From Acididesulfobacillus acetoxydans (GTDB lineage Bacteria > Bacillota > Desulfitobacteriia > Desulfitobacteriales > Desulfitobacteriaceae), in the NCBI RefSeq assembly GCF_900016645.1, contig NZ_CDGJ01000134.1: a DNA stretch of 64,000 nt. The stretch is one strand, 5' to 3'. The notes under the pieces were generated by a model. That model was given only the letters and a program-made list of their open reading frames with translations, had not been told where the DNA came from and made no database searches. Positions 42,451 through 51,689 of this stretch are shown piece after piece (the first letter of the stretch is position 1; every line of letters begins with the position of its first letter). The translations under genes were made by a program, and so were the position numbers.

Positions 42451-42965
42451 GTGAACTTACGACGGGCTCTGCGGCCGCGGGTTCCGCGTCTGAATATGAA
42501 CCGAAAATCGTCGGTTTTCTCTGCAATTGGTGTGCCTATACGGCTGCCGATCTGGCCGGAATTGCCCGTATCAAATACCCGGACAACATCCGCATCGTCC
42601 GGGTGATGTGTACCGGCCGGGTAGAGCCCACCTTTGTCCTCAAAGCCCTCTCGGCCGGAGCGGATGCCGTCTTGGTGGCGGGGTGCCATCCGGGTGGCTG
42701 CCATTATCAGGAGGGCAACTATAAGGCCTACAAACGCACCCTTTTGCTCCAGAGCATGCTGCCCCAATTCGGGATCGAGAAAGAGCGTTTCCGGTTGGAA
42801 TTTGTCGCCAGCAGCGAAGGGGAGAAATTTGCCCGCGTGGTGGGAGACATGGTGGCCAAGATCAAGGAGTTGGGTCCGCTGTCCGGCGCCGGGACGAGGC
42901 TCGCCGCCCTGGACGGTTTCTTCGCCGCGGACGCAAGGATGGAAGGAGGGGTGAATCTTGGCTGA
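42447..42965 (+). CDS. mvhD: Methyl viologen-reducing hydrogenase delta subunit-like (MvhD)
   Basis: Encodes 172 residues from GTG 42447, following GAGGGGGTG and overlapping hdrA by 4 bp. The small 2Fe-2S protein has the family cysteines FLCNWCAYTAADLAG, VMCTGRVEP and VAGCHPGGCHYQEGN. MvhD connects the hydrogenase to HdrA. It is followed, with an 8-bp overlap, by the small hydrogenase subunit. In some homologues the last site is selenocysteine; here it is Cys. Confidence 0.92.
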   Translation: MSELTTGSAAAGSASEYEPKIVGFLCNWCAYTAADLAGIARIKYPDNIRIVRVMCTGRVEPTFVLKALSAGADAVLVAGCHPGGCHYQEGNYKAYKRTLLLQSMLPQFGIEKERFRLEFVASSEGEKFARVVGDMVAKIKELGPLSGAGTRLAALDGFFAADARMEGGVNLG

Positions 42966-43995
42966 TAAACTAAAGTTCGCTTTCTACTGGAACGCCAGCT
43001 GCGGCGGCTGTGAGATCGCGGTGCTCGACATCAACGAAAAGATTCTCGATGTGGCTGCCCTCGCGGACATCGTCCTCTGGCCGGTCGCTCTTGATTTCAA
43101 GTATCACCATGTCCGGGCCCTAGCCGACGGCTCGATCGATGTCAGTTTCATCAACGGTTCGATCCGCAACTCGGAGCAAAAAGAGATCGTGGAACTTCTC
43201 AGGGAAAAGAGCAAGGTCGTCGTGGCTTTTGGTTCCTGTGCCCACTTGGGCGGGATTCCGGCCCTGGCTAACCTGTGCAGCCGCGCGGAGATCTTCGATC
43301 GGGCTTACCGGGAAACACCCAGTACGGTCAATCCCGAAAATGTTCTGCCCCGGCCGCGTACCCGGGTTCCGGAAGGAGAATTGGAACTTCCCGTCTTTTT
43401 CGATCACGTCTACCGCCTGGATGAGGTCATCCCGGTGGAATACTATGTTCCGGGCTGTCCTCCCACCCCGAGCATGATCGCGGAGGCGGTGACGGCCATC
43501 GCGACGGGGAAGCTGCCGCCGGTGGGTACGGTCTTCGGCAGTGCCAGGACGGTGTGCGATTCCTGCCGGCGCACCAAGGAGGAAAAGAAAGTCAAGGCCT
43601 TCCACCGTATCCACGAAGTGGAGGCCGACCCGGAGCGTTGTTTCCTGGAACAGGGGATTATCTGTGCCGGGCCGGCCACCCGGGACGGCTGCGGTACGCT
43701 CTGCCTCAATGCCAATATGCCCTGCCGGGGTTGTTTCGGTCCTCCGGACGGAGTGGCCGATCAAGGGGCACGCCTTTTGTCCGCTCTGGCTACGCTGGTG
43801 GACAGCAAAGATCTGGACGAGATTCAGGGGTTGATCGACCAAGTGGTCGACCCCGCCGGCTATTTTTACCGTTTCGGGATGTCCAGTTCCCTGCTGAAAC
43901 ACAAAGTCCTGCGGCCTGAAAGAACCGCTGCTGCGCAGGGGGAGACAATGGCCCAAGCGGCGGCCGCCGCTGAGGAAGGGAGGGGGAGCCGGTGA
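42958..43995 (+). CDS. mvhG: [NiFe] hydrogenase small subunit, MvhG type
   Basis: Encodes 345 residues. The proximal cluster ligands sit in NASCGGCEIAVLD at the N-terminus, with VAFGSCAHLGGIP and YYVPGCPPTP supplying further ligands; CDSCRR, the ...ICAGPATRDGCG.CLNANMPCRGCFGPPDG region carries medial/distal cluster cysteines. The start is TTG 42958 behind GGAAGGAGGGG. Its last bases overlap the large subunit start by 4. Group 3c hydrogenase, F420-nonreducing. It links H2 oxidation to MvhD and HdrA. Confidence 0.93.
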   Translation: MADKLKFAFYWNASCGGCEIAVLDINEKILDVAALADIVLWPVALDFKYHHVRALADGSIDVSFINGSIRNSEQKEIVELLREKSKVVVAFGSCAHLGGIPALANLCSRAEIFDRAYRETPSTVNPENVLPRPRTRVPEGELELPVFFDHVYRLDEVIPVEYYVPGCPPTPSMIAEAVTAIATGKLPPVGTVFGSARTVCDSCRRTKEEKKVKAFHRIHEVEADPERCFLEQGIICAGPATRDGCGTLCLNANMPCRGCFGPPDGVADQGARLLSALATLVDSKDLDEIQGLIDQVVDPAGYFYRFGMSSSLLKHKVLRPERTAAAQGETMAQAAAAAEEGRGSR

Positions 43996-45467
43996 GTATG
44001 AAACAAGTCACGATCAATCCCATCACCCGCTTGGAGGGGCATGGTAAGATCGAGATTTTCCTCGATGAGCGGGGGGATGTCGCCAACGCCTATTTCCAGG
44101 TCCCGGAACTGCGCGGGTTTGAAAAGTTCTGCGAGGGCCGTCCGGCTGAGGAGATGCCCCGGATTACCCCCCGCATTTGCGGGGTCTGTCCTTCCGCCCA
44201 TCACATCGCCTCGACTAAAGCCCTGGACGGAGTTTTCAATGTCGAGCCGCCCCCGGCCGCCAAGAAACTGCGCGAACTCTTTTACAATGCCCACATGATC
44301 CATTCCCATATTGCCCATTTCTACGCTCTGGCCGCGCCTGATTTTGTGGTCGGTCCGGACGCGGACCCGGCCGAGCGCAATATCCTGGGGGTCATTGGCA
44401 AGGTTGGGCTGGAAGTGGGCGGCGAGGTGATCAAACACCGGGCCTACGCTCAGGGTATCCAGGCCATGATCGGGGGAAAGCCCACTCACGCGGTTTGCGG
44501 TTTGCCGGGGGGGATGAGCAAAAGCATCACGGAAGAAGAGCGGCGGGATATTGAAGCGCAGGGCGAATCGCTGGTCCGCTTTGCTCAGTTTTCCCTCAAG
44601 ATTTTTGAGGACGTGGTGCTTAAGAACAAGCGCTATGTGGATCTGATCCTGGGCGACCTCTATTATATGAAATCCTATTACATGGGCATGGTCGACGCTG
44701 CGAACAAGGTCAGTTTCTACGAAGGCCAGGTTCGGGTGGTCGATCCGGAGGGTAAGGAATTTGCCAGGTTCTCGGGCTTGGATTATCTGGAACACATTGG
44801 CGAGCATGTGGAGCCTTGGTCCTATCTTAAGTTTCCCTTCCTGAAAAAACTGGGCTGGCAAGGGTTCCAAGACGGCCCCCAGAGCGGGGTCTACCGCGTG
44901 GCTCCCCTGGCCCGGCTCAACGCGGCGGATGGCATGGCCACACCCTTGGCTCAGGAAGCCTATGAAAAGATGTACTCCACCCTGGGGGGTAAGCCGGCTC
45001 ATCATACCCTGGCCAACCACTGGGCCCGCTTGATTGAGCTCCTCTATTCTTCAGAAAGGGTCTTGGAACTGGCCCGCGACCCGGAGATTACCAGTCCCAG
45101 GATCCGCGCCTTGCCGGAGGGTAGGCCCAAAGAAGGGGTGGGAATTATCGAAGCCCCGCGGGGGACGCTCATCCACCATTATCAGACCGATGAAAAAGGT
45201 ATCTTGACTAAAGTCAATTTGATTGTCGCCACAGGTAACAATAATGCCGCTATTAACATATCGGTGCAAAGAGCGGCCAAAGGTTTGATTAAAAAAGGCA
45301 AGGTGAGCGAGGGGCTGCTCAATATGGTGGAAATGGCCTTCCGGGCCTATGATCCCTGCCTGGCCTGCGCCACCCACAATCTCCCCGGTTCCATGCCGCT
45401 TCTGGCCAGAATCTACGATCATGAAGGGAATTTATGGCAAGAAGTGAACTCGTTTAACCAAGACTGA
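43992..45467 (+). CDS. mvhA: [NiFe] hydrogenase large subunit, MvhA type
   Basis: Encodes 491 residues. The nickel-site motifs are present: RICGVCPSAHH near residue 58 and DPCLACATH near the C-terminus. About 27 residues follow the final motif, so it must be cleaved after the His by a maturation protease, and one is encoded just downstream. GTG 43992 overlaps the mvhG stop; ATG 43998 is a near alternative. Together with MvhD, MvhG and HdrABC this forms a complete electron-bifurcating hydrogenase-heterodisulfide reductase block. Confidence 0.94.
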   Translation: MSMKQVTINPITRLEGHGKIEIFLDERGDVANAYFQVPELRGFEKFCEGRPAEEMPRITPRICGVCPSAHHIASTKALDGVFNVEPPPAAKKLRELFYNAHMIHSHIAHFYALAAPDFVVGPDADPAERNILGVIGKVGLEVGGEVIKHRAYAQGIQAMIGGKPTHAVCGLPGGMSKSITEEERRDIEAQGESLVRFAQFSLKIFEDVVLKNKRYVDLILGDLYYMKSYYMGMVDAANKVSFYEGQVRVVDPEGKEFARFSGLDYLEHIGEHVEPWSYLKFPFLKKLGWQGFQDGPQSGVYRVAPLARLNAADGMATPLAQEAYEKMYSTLGGKPAHHTLANHWARLIELLYSSERVLELARDPEITSPRIRALPEGRPKEGVGIIEAPRGTLIHHYQTDEKGILTKVNLIVATGNNNAAINISVQRAAKGLIKKGKVSEGLLNMVEMAFRAYDPCLACATHNLPGSMPLLARIYDHEGNLWQEVNSFNQD

Positions 45468-45496
45468 AGGGCGAGACTTCCATGGTGAATCTAGGG

Positions 45497-45528
45497 AACC
45501 ATTTCCACTTGTAAAAGGGGGAGTCTCA
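45497..45528 (+). repeat. Family A hairpin repeat, copy 3 (degenerate)
   Basis: AACCATTTCCACTTGTAAAA followed by GGGGGAGTCTC resembles the other family-A copies with several mismatches, and lies between mvhA and the protease gene. Confidence 0.5.
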
Positions 45529-45744
45529 GGAGTGGATGAAGCAGGACTAAACCGTGCTCCGACAAGTGATAGAGTAAATAACACGCGCACAGATACAGGT
45601 GGCGCAAGGACAAGAGAAGTCAGGCTACAAGAAGCGGTGGGTCACGGGGACTTAGGACGTGATCCGGCGCTGGGAAAATCAGGGCTGAGCGGGGTTTTGT
45701 CCGAAAGAGACGCCCGGTCCCAAGAAGCGGGGTCAGAAGGAAAG

Positions 45745-46260
45745 ATGCTGAGGAGTGAAGGTAAGGGAAGAAAAACAAACTTGCTGATCCTCGGACTGGG
45801 CAATACCCTGCTCTGCGATGACGGGATCGGGATTTATCTGGGGCGTCTCGTCAGTGCCTTGCTGGCGGAGGAGGATGATTTGCCCGGGGCGGCGCCGGAT
45901 TTTGTCGAACTTTCCTTGGCCGGCCTCCAACTCTTGGATTATATTTCAGGCTACGAGCGCTTGGTGATCATCGATGCCATCCAGACGGCGGACGGAGCGG
46001 CGGGGCAATTGTACACTTTTGGTGAAGAAGTCTTGGCCGGCACCGTGCGTCTGACTTCGGTCCATGACATCAACCTGGCCACGGCCCTGCAGCTGGGGCG
46101 CAGGTTGGGCATGAAGATCCCGTCTCAAGTGCTCATCTACGCTGTCGAGGCCAAAGATGTCTTTACTTTTCAAGAGAGCTGTACTCAGGAACTGAGCGCC
46201 GCCATCCCCGAGTTGGCGGCCAGGATCAGCCGGGATATCCGGGAAAAACTTGCCGGCTGA
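45745..46260 (+). CDS. Hydrogenase maturation protease
   Basis: Encodes about 171 residues from ATG 45745, following AGAAGGAAAG. The HyaD/HoxW-type core is clear: LLILGLGNTLLCDDGIGIYLG at the start, and ELSLAGLQLLDYISGYERLVIIDAI, with nickel-binding acidic residues (DD motif and D of VIIDAI) and the SVHDINLATAL His-Asp segment. The frame is open upstream to 45532, but the extra ~70 residues are hydrophilic and unlike the family. The enzyme removes the C-terminal extension of MvhA. It follows MvhA by about 280 bp, separated by a degenerate hairpin repeat. Confidence 0.88.
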   Translation: MLRSEGKGRKTNLLILGLGNTLLCDDGIGIYLGRLVSALLAEEDDLPGAAPDFVELSLAGLQLLDYISGYERLVIIDAIQTADGAAGQLYTFGEEVLAGTVRLTSVHDINLATALQLGRRLGMKIPSQVLIYAVEAKDVFTFQESCTQELSAAIPELAARISRDIREKLAG

Positions 46261-46344
46261 GGGTGCCCGCCGAATCCGCCGACTTCCTGACAGGCCCTGC
46301 TGCAGGCATTGTAAGTGGCATGGCAACGGACCTGGCAACACGAC

Positions 46345-46381
46345 ATCAAACCACCTCCGGCATAGCCGGAGGTGGTTTGAT
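46345..46381. terminator. Perfect 17-bp hairpin, probable terminator
   Basis: ATCAAACCACCTCCGGC (46345-46361) is fully complementary to 46365-46381 with an ATA loop. Only a short T-run precedes the end, so a transposon-related inverted repeat is an alternative. Confidence 0.6.
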
Positions 46382-46449
46382 CACCAGTGCATACCAAACA
46401 TACAAGGGGGAAAGCTAAGCCGGAAGAAGCTTAAAGGGAGTAAAAGAGC

Positions 46450-47517
46450 ATGAATAATCTGGAAGAGATGGCTGACCATGGGGTGGAGCAAGCAAACTAC
46501 GATGCTGTCCGGCATAATTGGCAAGACATTAGTCTTACTGCGGCGGAGATCGGTGAACTATGGGCCATGTATTTAGCTGAAAGTATGTCCACATGCATGC
46601 TTCCTTATTTTGTTGCCAAATCGAAGGACCCGGATATTCACTCCGTGCTGCAATTTTCCTTGGATATCTCGGTCCAACATGTGCAAGCGATCGCCGATAT
46701 ATTCAACGGGGTAAATTTTCCCGTCCCTAACGGTTTTACGGATCAAGACTTCGACGTGAACGCCAAACCGCTTTACTCTGAACCGTTTATGCTCCTGTAT
46801 ACCACTCTTATGGCCCACTACGGGGTTCTGGGTTTTGGTCTGGCCTTTACCAGTTCATCCCGCCCGGATATCAGCGAATTCTTCGCGGCCTGTCTTGACC
46901 ATTCTCAAGAAATGACGCAAAGAGCCCACACCGTTCTGTTGGCAAAAGGACTTCTTCCCAGAGCGCCTAATATTCCGATTCCCGATAGAGTAGAATATGT
47001 GCATGACGTGTCGAGTTTTTATAAGGGCTTGATCGGGGACAAGAGACCGCTCAACGCCCTGGAAATAGAACACCTTTTCGTTAACATTGTTTCGAGATCC
47101 TTAAGAAACACCTTAATTACGGGCTTCGAGCAGTGCACAAAATCCAAATTGGTCAAGGATTACTTGAGTCGATATCGGCTCATGAATGACAAAGAGATCG
47201 ATGTTCTGACGAAGATCTTGGAAGACAACGATTTGTCTGGTCCGCCAAATTATGATAATCATGTGACCGAGTCTTTGGAGTCTCCTTTCAGTGACAAGTT
47301 AATGATGTTCCACACTACAGTCATGATAGCCAATGCCATTAGCAGTGGGGGAATGGCTCTGGCGAACTGCACCCGGGGTGACCTCATCCTGACTTTCGGT
47401 CGTTTCATGGCTGAACTCGGTGAGTTTGCGAAGGATGGCGTCAACCTCATGATCAAACAAGGCTGGTTGGAAAGGGTTCCGGAGTCCGCGAATCGTAAAG
47501 AATTAAGCACACAATGA
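46450..47517 (+). CDS. DUF3231 family protein
   Basis: Encodes 355 residues built of two related ~170-residue halves, as in DUF3231: the first runs through LTAAEIGELWAMYLAESMSTCMLPYFVA, and the second through ALEIEHLFVNIVSRSLRNTLITGF and SDKLMMFHTTVMIANAISSGGMALAN. The helical domain has a ferritin/coat-protein-like character. In spore formers such proteins often have spore- or envelope-associated roles, but no function is proven. It stands alone, after a strong hairpin, before the enoate reductase. Confidence 0.85.
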   Translation: MNNLEEMADHGVEQANYDAVRHNWQDISLTAAEIGELWAMYLAESMSTCMLPYFVAKSKDPDIHSVLQFSLDISVQHVQAIADIFNGVNFPVPNGFTDQDFDVNAKPLYSEPFMLLYTTLMAHYGVLGFGLAFTSSSRPDISEFFAACLDHSQEMTQRAHTVLLAKGLLPRAPNIPIPDRVEYVHDVSSFYKGLIGDKRPLNALEIEHLFVNIVSRSLRNTLITGFEQCTKSKLVKDYLSRYRLMNDKEIDVLTKILEDNDLSGPPNYDNHVTESLESPFSDKLMMFHTTVMIANAISSGGMALANCTRGDLILTFGRFMAELGEFAKDGVNLMIKQGWLERVPESANRKELSTQ

Positions 47518-47583
47518 GAAAAGCCGGCAGCGCAGGGACTGTCAGCGCGCTATGGACGCTAGTGCAGTCTCTGTGCATGGGAC

Positions 47584-47615
47584 CCACTCCCACTTGTAGA
47601 ACCGGGAGTCTTACG
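47584..47615 (+). repeat. Family A hairpin repeat, copy 4
   Basis: CCACTCCCACTTGTAGAA and CCGGGAGTCTTACG match the family consensus, with a 6-bp stem (ACTCCC/GGGAGT). It lies in the spacer after the DUF3231 gene. Confidence 0.75.
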
Positions 47616-47693
47616 CTTTGGATAAAGAAACGTGAGATCCACCATACTAGGGTCGGCGACTGAATTTCAGAGGATTTAATTGGAGGAGACGAC

Positions 47694-49691
47694 ATGGAAA
47701 AACTGTTTCAACCGATCAACATAGGGAAAGTAGAAATCAAGAATAGAATCGCCATGGTGCCGATGGCTAACCTTGGTTTGGTGACCCCCGAGGGTTCTTG
47801 GACGAAGCGAGCGATTGACTATTACCAGGAAAGGGCCAAAGGTGGAACTGGGCTTATCATTACCGGTGCCGTCAAAGCGGAAAATGAAATCGAGCGTTTG
47901 AAGATGCCAAGTTTCCCCTGCATTACCACCAATCCGGCCCAGTTCCTTCAAACCGCATCTGAACTGGTGGAACATGTCCATGCCTATGGAGCCAAGATCT
48001 TTATTCAAATCACGCTGGGACTTGGCCGCGTGGCGGCCCCGGGATTCTTAGCCGACGAACCGGTTGCCCCGTCGGCTATCCCGAATTACTGGGATCCGAC
48101 ACTGACCTGTCGCGAGCTTACCACCAAAGAGGTTGAAAAAATGGTCAAGAAAGTGGGTGAAGCGGCACATATTTCTGTCGGAGCAGGCTTTGACGGTATG
48201 GAAATCCACGCCGTCCACGAAGGGTATCTCTTGGACCAATTTACGTTGGCTTTGTTTAACCGCAGGACGGATAAATACGGCGGTGATCTGCGAGGAAGGC
48301 TCACCTTTCCCATTGAAATCGTACGGGAAATAAAAAGGGAAGCCGGTAAGAATTTCCCCGTCAGTTTAAGATTCAGTATCAAGAGCTATATCAAGGACTG
48401 GAGGCAAGGGGGACTGGCCGAAGAGAATTTCCCGGAAAAAGGACGGGATTTGCCGGAAGGGTTGGAGGCGGCCAACATCTTGGAAGCGGCCGGATATGAT
48501 GCCTTTAACGCCGACGCCGGCAGCTATGATGCTTGGTACTGGGCGCATCCCCCTCTCTACCAAAAACATGGCTGTTACCTCCCGCTCGCGGCAAAACTAA
48601 AACAGGTTGTTTCCGTACCGGTAATCGTCGCCGGGCGCCTGGACGATCCGGAACTCGCCCGGCAGGCTTTGGCCGAGGGCAAATTGGATATAGTGGGTAT
48701 CGGCCGGGGACTTCTGACCGACCCTGATTGGCCCAAGAAGGTTCGCGACGGGCAGGTTGCACGGATTCGTCCTTGCATTGGCTGCCATAATGGCTGTATG
48801 GGCAGGATGTTTGAAGTCAAACCCGAATGCTGTACAGTTAACCCGGCTGTCGGCAGGGAGAAGGAGTATGCCTTGCTCCCCGCTCGCCAGAAGAAAAAGA
48901 TTATGATTATCGGCGGCGGAATCGCCGGCATGGAAGCGGCGCGGGTCTGCACAATTCGCGAGCACCGGGTCACGCTCTATGAAAAAAGCGGACGTCTGGG
49001 CGGGCATGTCAACGAAGCTTCGACGCCGGACTTTAAGGAAGATGACCGCAAGTTGCTTGCTTGGTACAAAAACGAGCTTAAGGTTCTGAAAACGCCTGTC
49101 AAGATGGAAACGGAAGTGGATCTTAAACTCATCGAAGAGGAAAAACCGGATGTGATTATTGTCGCCACCGGTTCCCAACCGGGAAAACCGGATTTCCCGG
49201 GGGCCGATAGCCCGAATGTCGCCTATGCCGCAGAAGTTCTGGAGGGAATAAAAAAAGTCGGAGAACACGCCGTTGTCGTCGGTGGCGGGCTGGCAGGTTG
49301 TGAGACCGCTCTCTTCCTCGCCCAAAAAGGCAATAAGGTGACCCTGGTCGAAACATTGCCGGAACTCATGGCCGGCGGTCGCACGGTTCCCCATATGAAC
49401 AAAACCATGCTCATTGACCTTTTAGCCTATTACCGTGTCGAGGTTATCCTTAATGCTTATCTTGCCGAATATCGGAACAAAATTGCCGTGGTTGCTCAAG
49501 ATATGCAAAAAACGCGCGTTCAGGCAGACACTTTAGTCCTTGCCGTAGGTTACAAGCCGGACGATCTGCTCTACAAAAAGCTAAACGGCAAATTTGCCGA
49601 GCTTTATCTCATTGGCGACGCCAGAGAAGCCGCCAATATGATGAATGCCATTTGGGATGCCTACGATGTGGCAAAAGAGATCGAAGTATGA
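47694..49691 (+). CDS. Fe-S/FAD/FMN enoate or dienoyl-CoA reductase (old yellow enzyme fusion)
   Basis: Encodes 665 residues in the FadH/2-enoate reductase layout. An FMN TIM barrel (~1-370) has the RIAMVPMANLGLVTPEGS start and GMEIHAVHEGYLLDQF. A 4Fe-4S site follows (CIGCHNGCMGRMF...CC). A C-terminal FAD/NAD(P) module has IIGGGIAGMEAARVC and VVGGGLAGCETALFLA. It reduces C=C bonds of enoates or dienoyl-CoA compounds with NAD(P)H. RBS GGAGG is 8 bp before ATG 47694. The adjacent acyl-CoA ligase suggests use on an aromatic or unsaturated acid, perhaps as a growth substrate or electron acceptor. Confidence 0.92.
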   Translation: MEKLFQPINIGKVEIKNRIAMVPMANLGLVTPEGSWTKRAIDYYQERAKGGTGLIITGAVKAENEIERLKMPSFPCITTNPAQFLQTASELVEHVHAYGAKIFIQITLGLGRVAAPGFLADEPVAPSAIPNYWDPTLTCRELTTKEVEKMVKKVGEAAHISVGAGFDGMEIHAVHEGYLLDQFTLALFNRRTDKYGGDLRGRLTFPIEIVREIKREAGKNFPVSLRFSIKSYIKDWRQGGLAEENFPEKGRDLPEGLEAANILEAAGYDAFNADAGSYDAWYWAHPPLYQKHGCYLPLAAKLKQVVSVPVIVAGRLDDPELARQALAEGKLDIVGIGRGLLTDPDWPKKVRDGQVARIRPCIGCHNGCMGRMFEVKPECCTVNPAVGREKEYALLPARQKKKIMIIGGGIAGMEAARVCTIREHRVTLYEKSGRLGGHVNEASTPDFKEDDRKLLAWYKNELKVLKTPVKMETEVDLKLIEEEKPDVIIVATGSQPGKPDFPGADSPNVAYAAEVLEGIKKVGEHAVVVGGGLAGCETALFLAQKGNKVTLVETLPELMAGGRTVPHMNKTMLIDLLAYYRVEVILNAYLAEYRNKIAVVAQDMQKTRVQADTLVLAVGYKPDDLLYKKLNGKFAELYLIGDAREAANMMNAIWDAYDVAKEIEV

Positions 49692-49879
49692 AGTTAACAA
49701 AGTCGCATTAGCCGCCTTATTATTAGGTTACTAAGATGTTTGACCATGGGTCTTTGCTTCTTTCATTCGAGTGGAATAAGAGTTTGCCTTTATTAGCAAA
49801 AGGGGTGAGGGGGCAAGACGGCGGACAAGCTCTGGGAAGAGGCGGTCGAGTCAGGCACTGTTTCAAGGGGGTAGAGCAC

Positions 49880-51658
49880 ATGGCAGTAAAAGAAAATGGT
49901 TGGAAAGAACGGCAAGCGGCTCTGATGGCCGCTTATCCTACTTGGCCAAGGCGGACGCTTTCAGACCACATTGACGAGGCTGCCAAGAAATACCTCGAGC
50001 GTCCTTATCTAATTACGCGTAAGAAGATATACAGCTACCGCGAAGTCTTGGCAAGGGTTGATCAGGCCGCTAAGGGGCTGATGGCCCTGGGAATCAAGGC
50101 AAGGGAACATGTGATTCTGTGGATGGGAAATTACGCCGAATCCGTTTTTTTGACCTTGGCTCTAAACAAAATCGGAGCGGTCGTGATTCCTCTGAACTTT
50201 ATGCTCAAAGAAGTTGAGTTAAAAGAGTTGTGGCAGGACTCTGATGCGGTGGCCGTAATTTTTAACGATCGTTTAGGCCGTACCGATTATGTCAGAATGG
50301 TGGAAAATATCTGCCCGGAGTTAAAAGGAGCCGGTTCCCCGCCCGATGGCTACGCGGAGTTTCCCAAACTCAGAAATATCATTTGCTATTCGCCGGAGGA
50401 AAAGGTTTATCAGGGTTTAGTCAGCCTTAGTGCACTTTATGACGGCGGCAAGGAAATCAGGAAGGAAGAGTTGCATCAGAGACAAGCCGCGTCAGCTTAT
50501 CCCGATGAGATCTGCCACATTCTCTACACTTCCGGAACCGTCGGCGCCCCCAAAGGCGCCATGCTGACGCATGACATGTTACTGCGAAACGCCTACATTA
50601 GCGGTTTAGGCCGTTCGGTTGGAGAAGGACAGTGTATATACTGCCCGCTGCCGCTGTACCATGTTTTTGCGTTGGTTGAGGGAATATTGACCCCTACCTT
50701 TGTCGGTGGATCGGTGGTCGTGGATGAACAATTTGCTCCGAGTGAAGCCATTCACTTGATGGAGAAAAATCGGGTTCAAGAGCTCCTTTGTGTACCGTCA
50801 ATTCTCCTGGCACTTCTTAACTGTCCGGAAAAGGCAGAGCATCGTTTGGAGAGCTTGCGCACGATTTTCTGTGCGGCCACACCCGCTCCGCGCCCGATCT
50901 GGGAGAGAGTGCGGCGGGAATTCGGCTCGCGGGAGATGTTAACGGGCTACGGCATGACGGAGGTGAGCGCGGCCACCGTGATGACGTCACCGGACGATTC
51001 CCTGGAGGTGCTCTCCACGCGAGTCGGACGGCTTTTGCCGGCTAATTGCAGTGGGTTGCCGGAGTTTGGCGGCCGCAATGTTCAGTACAAGGTAGTGGAT
51101 CCGGTCACAGGTGAAGAGCTGCCTGCGGGTTCAAAAGGTGAATTTATTTGCCGAGGTAATATCGTAAGTAAAGGTTATTATAAGCGTCCTTTGGAAACAG
51201 GAGCTCTAATTGATAAGGATGGCTGGTTGCATACGGGGGATCTGGGGATCATTCACGCCGATGGTTTGTTTGAACTTAGCGGTCGGAGCAAAGAGATCTA
51301 TCGCGTGTCCGGGGAAAGCGTGATGCCCAAAGAAGTAGAGGACGTGCTTACAAGTTATCAAAAAGTAAACCAGGCTTATGTGGTAGGAGTTCCGGACTCA
51401 GTGAGTACAGAAATTGGGGCTGCCTTTATTGAACTCAACCCGGGGGAAAAAGCCACCAGAAAAGAGATCCTGGAATTTGCCCGAGCCCGTCTGGCCAAAT
51501 TTAAGCTGCCGAAATACGTGTTCTTTATTCGACACGACGATCTGCCTTTTACCAGCACGGGTAAGATCCAGAAGTTTCTCCTGGTTGAAAAGGCTACCGT
51601 TCTAAAGAGCAACGGTTTGGGATATGTTGGCAGCGAAAGTGACGCAGAGATTAGCTAA
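49880..51658 (+). CDS. Acyl-CoA ligase (AMP-forming)
   Basis: Encodes 592 residues from ATG 49880, 8 bp after AGGGGG; the frame is open upstream to 49736 but lacks a site there. The acyl-activating signatures are HILYTSGTVGAPKGAMLTHDML (P-loop), the MLTGYGMTEVSAATV segment, LHTGDLGIIHADGLFELSGRSKEIYRVSGE, and the C-terminal lysine region TSTGKIQK. It joins a carboxylic acid to CoA at the expense of ATP. The substrate may be a fatty, aromatic or unsaturated acid; it follows the enoate reductase gene. Its last codons overlap the antisense remains of an integrase gene, hinting at an insertion close to its end. Confidence 0.92.
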   Translation: MAVKENGWKERQAALMAAYPTWPRRTLSDHIDEAAKKYLERPYLITRKKIYSYREVLARVDQAAKGLMALGIKAREHVILWMGNYAESVFLTLALNKIGAVVIPLNFMLKEVELKELWQDSDAVAVIFNDRLGRTDYVRMVENICPELKGAGSPPDGYAEFPKLRNIICYSPEEKVYQGLVSLSALYDGGKEIRKEELHQRQAASAYPDEICHILYTSGTVGAPKGAMLTHDMLLRNAYISGLGRSVGEGQCIYCPLPLYHVFALVEGILTPTFVGGSVVVDEQFAPSEAIHLMEKNRVQELLCVPSILLALLNCPEKAEHRLESLRTIFCAATPAPRPIWERVRREFGSREMLTGYGMTEVSAATVMTSPDDSLEVLSTRVGRLLPANCSGLPEFGGRNVQYKVVDPVTGEELPAGSKGEFICRGNIVSKGYYKRPLETGALIDKDGWLHTGDLGIIHADGLFELSGRSKEIYRVSGESVMPKEVEDVLTSYQKVNQAYVVGVPDSVSTEIGAAFIELNPGEKATRKEILEFARARLAKFKLPKYVFFIRHDDLPFTSTGKIQKFLLVEKATVLKSNGLGYVGSESDAEIS

Positions 51659-51689
51659 GTGGTCGGTTCTGAGCATTTTCGGGTTTTCA

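Noticed and set aside
43866..45020. Minus-strand open frame of 384 codons across mvhG/mvhA
   Set aside because: Antisense shadow of the hydrogenase subunits without protein-like features.
39118..45467. Selenocysteine codons in the Hdr-Mvh proteins
   Set aside because: Frames are continuous and the sites that are Sec in some relatives (MvhD, MvhA) are Cys here.
46185..46397. Cysteine-rich 70-codon minus-strand frame after the hydrogenase protease
   Set aside because: Crosses the perfect hairpin at 46345-46381 and the antisense of the protease gene, so the cysteines are probably a by-product of the base composition.
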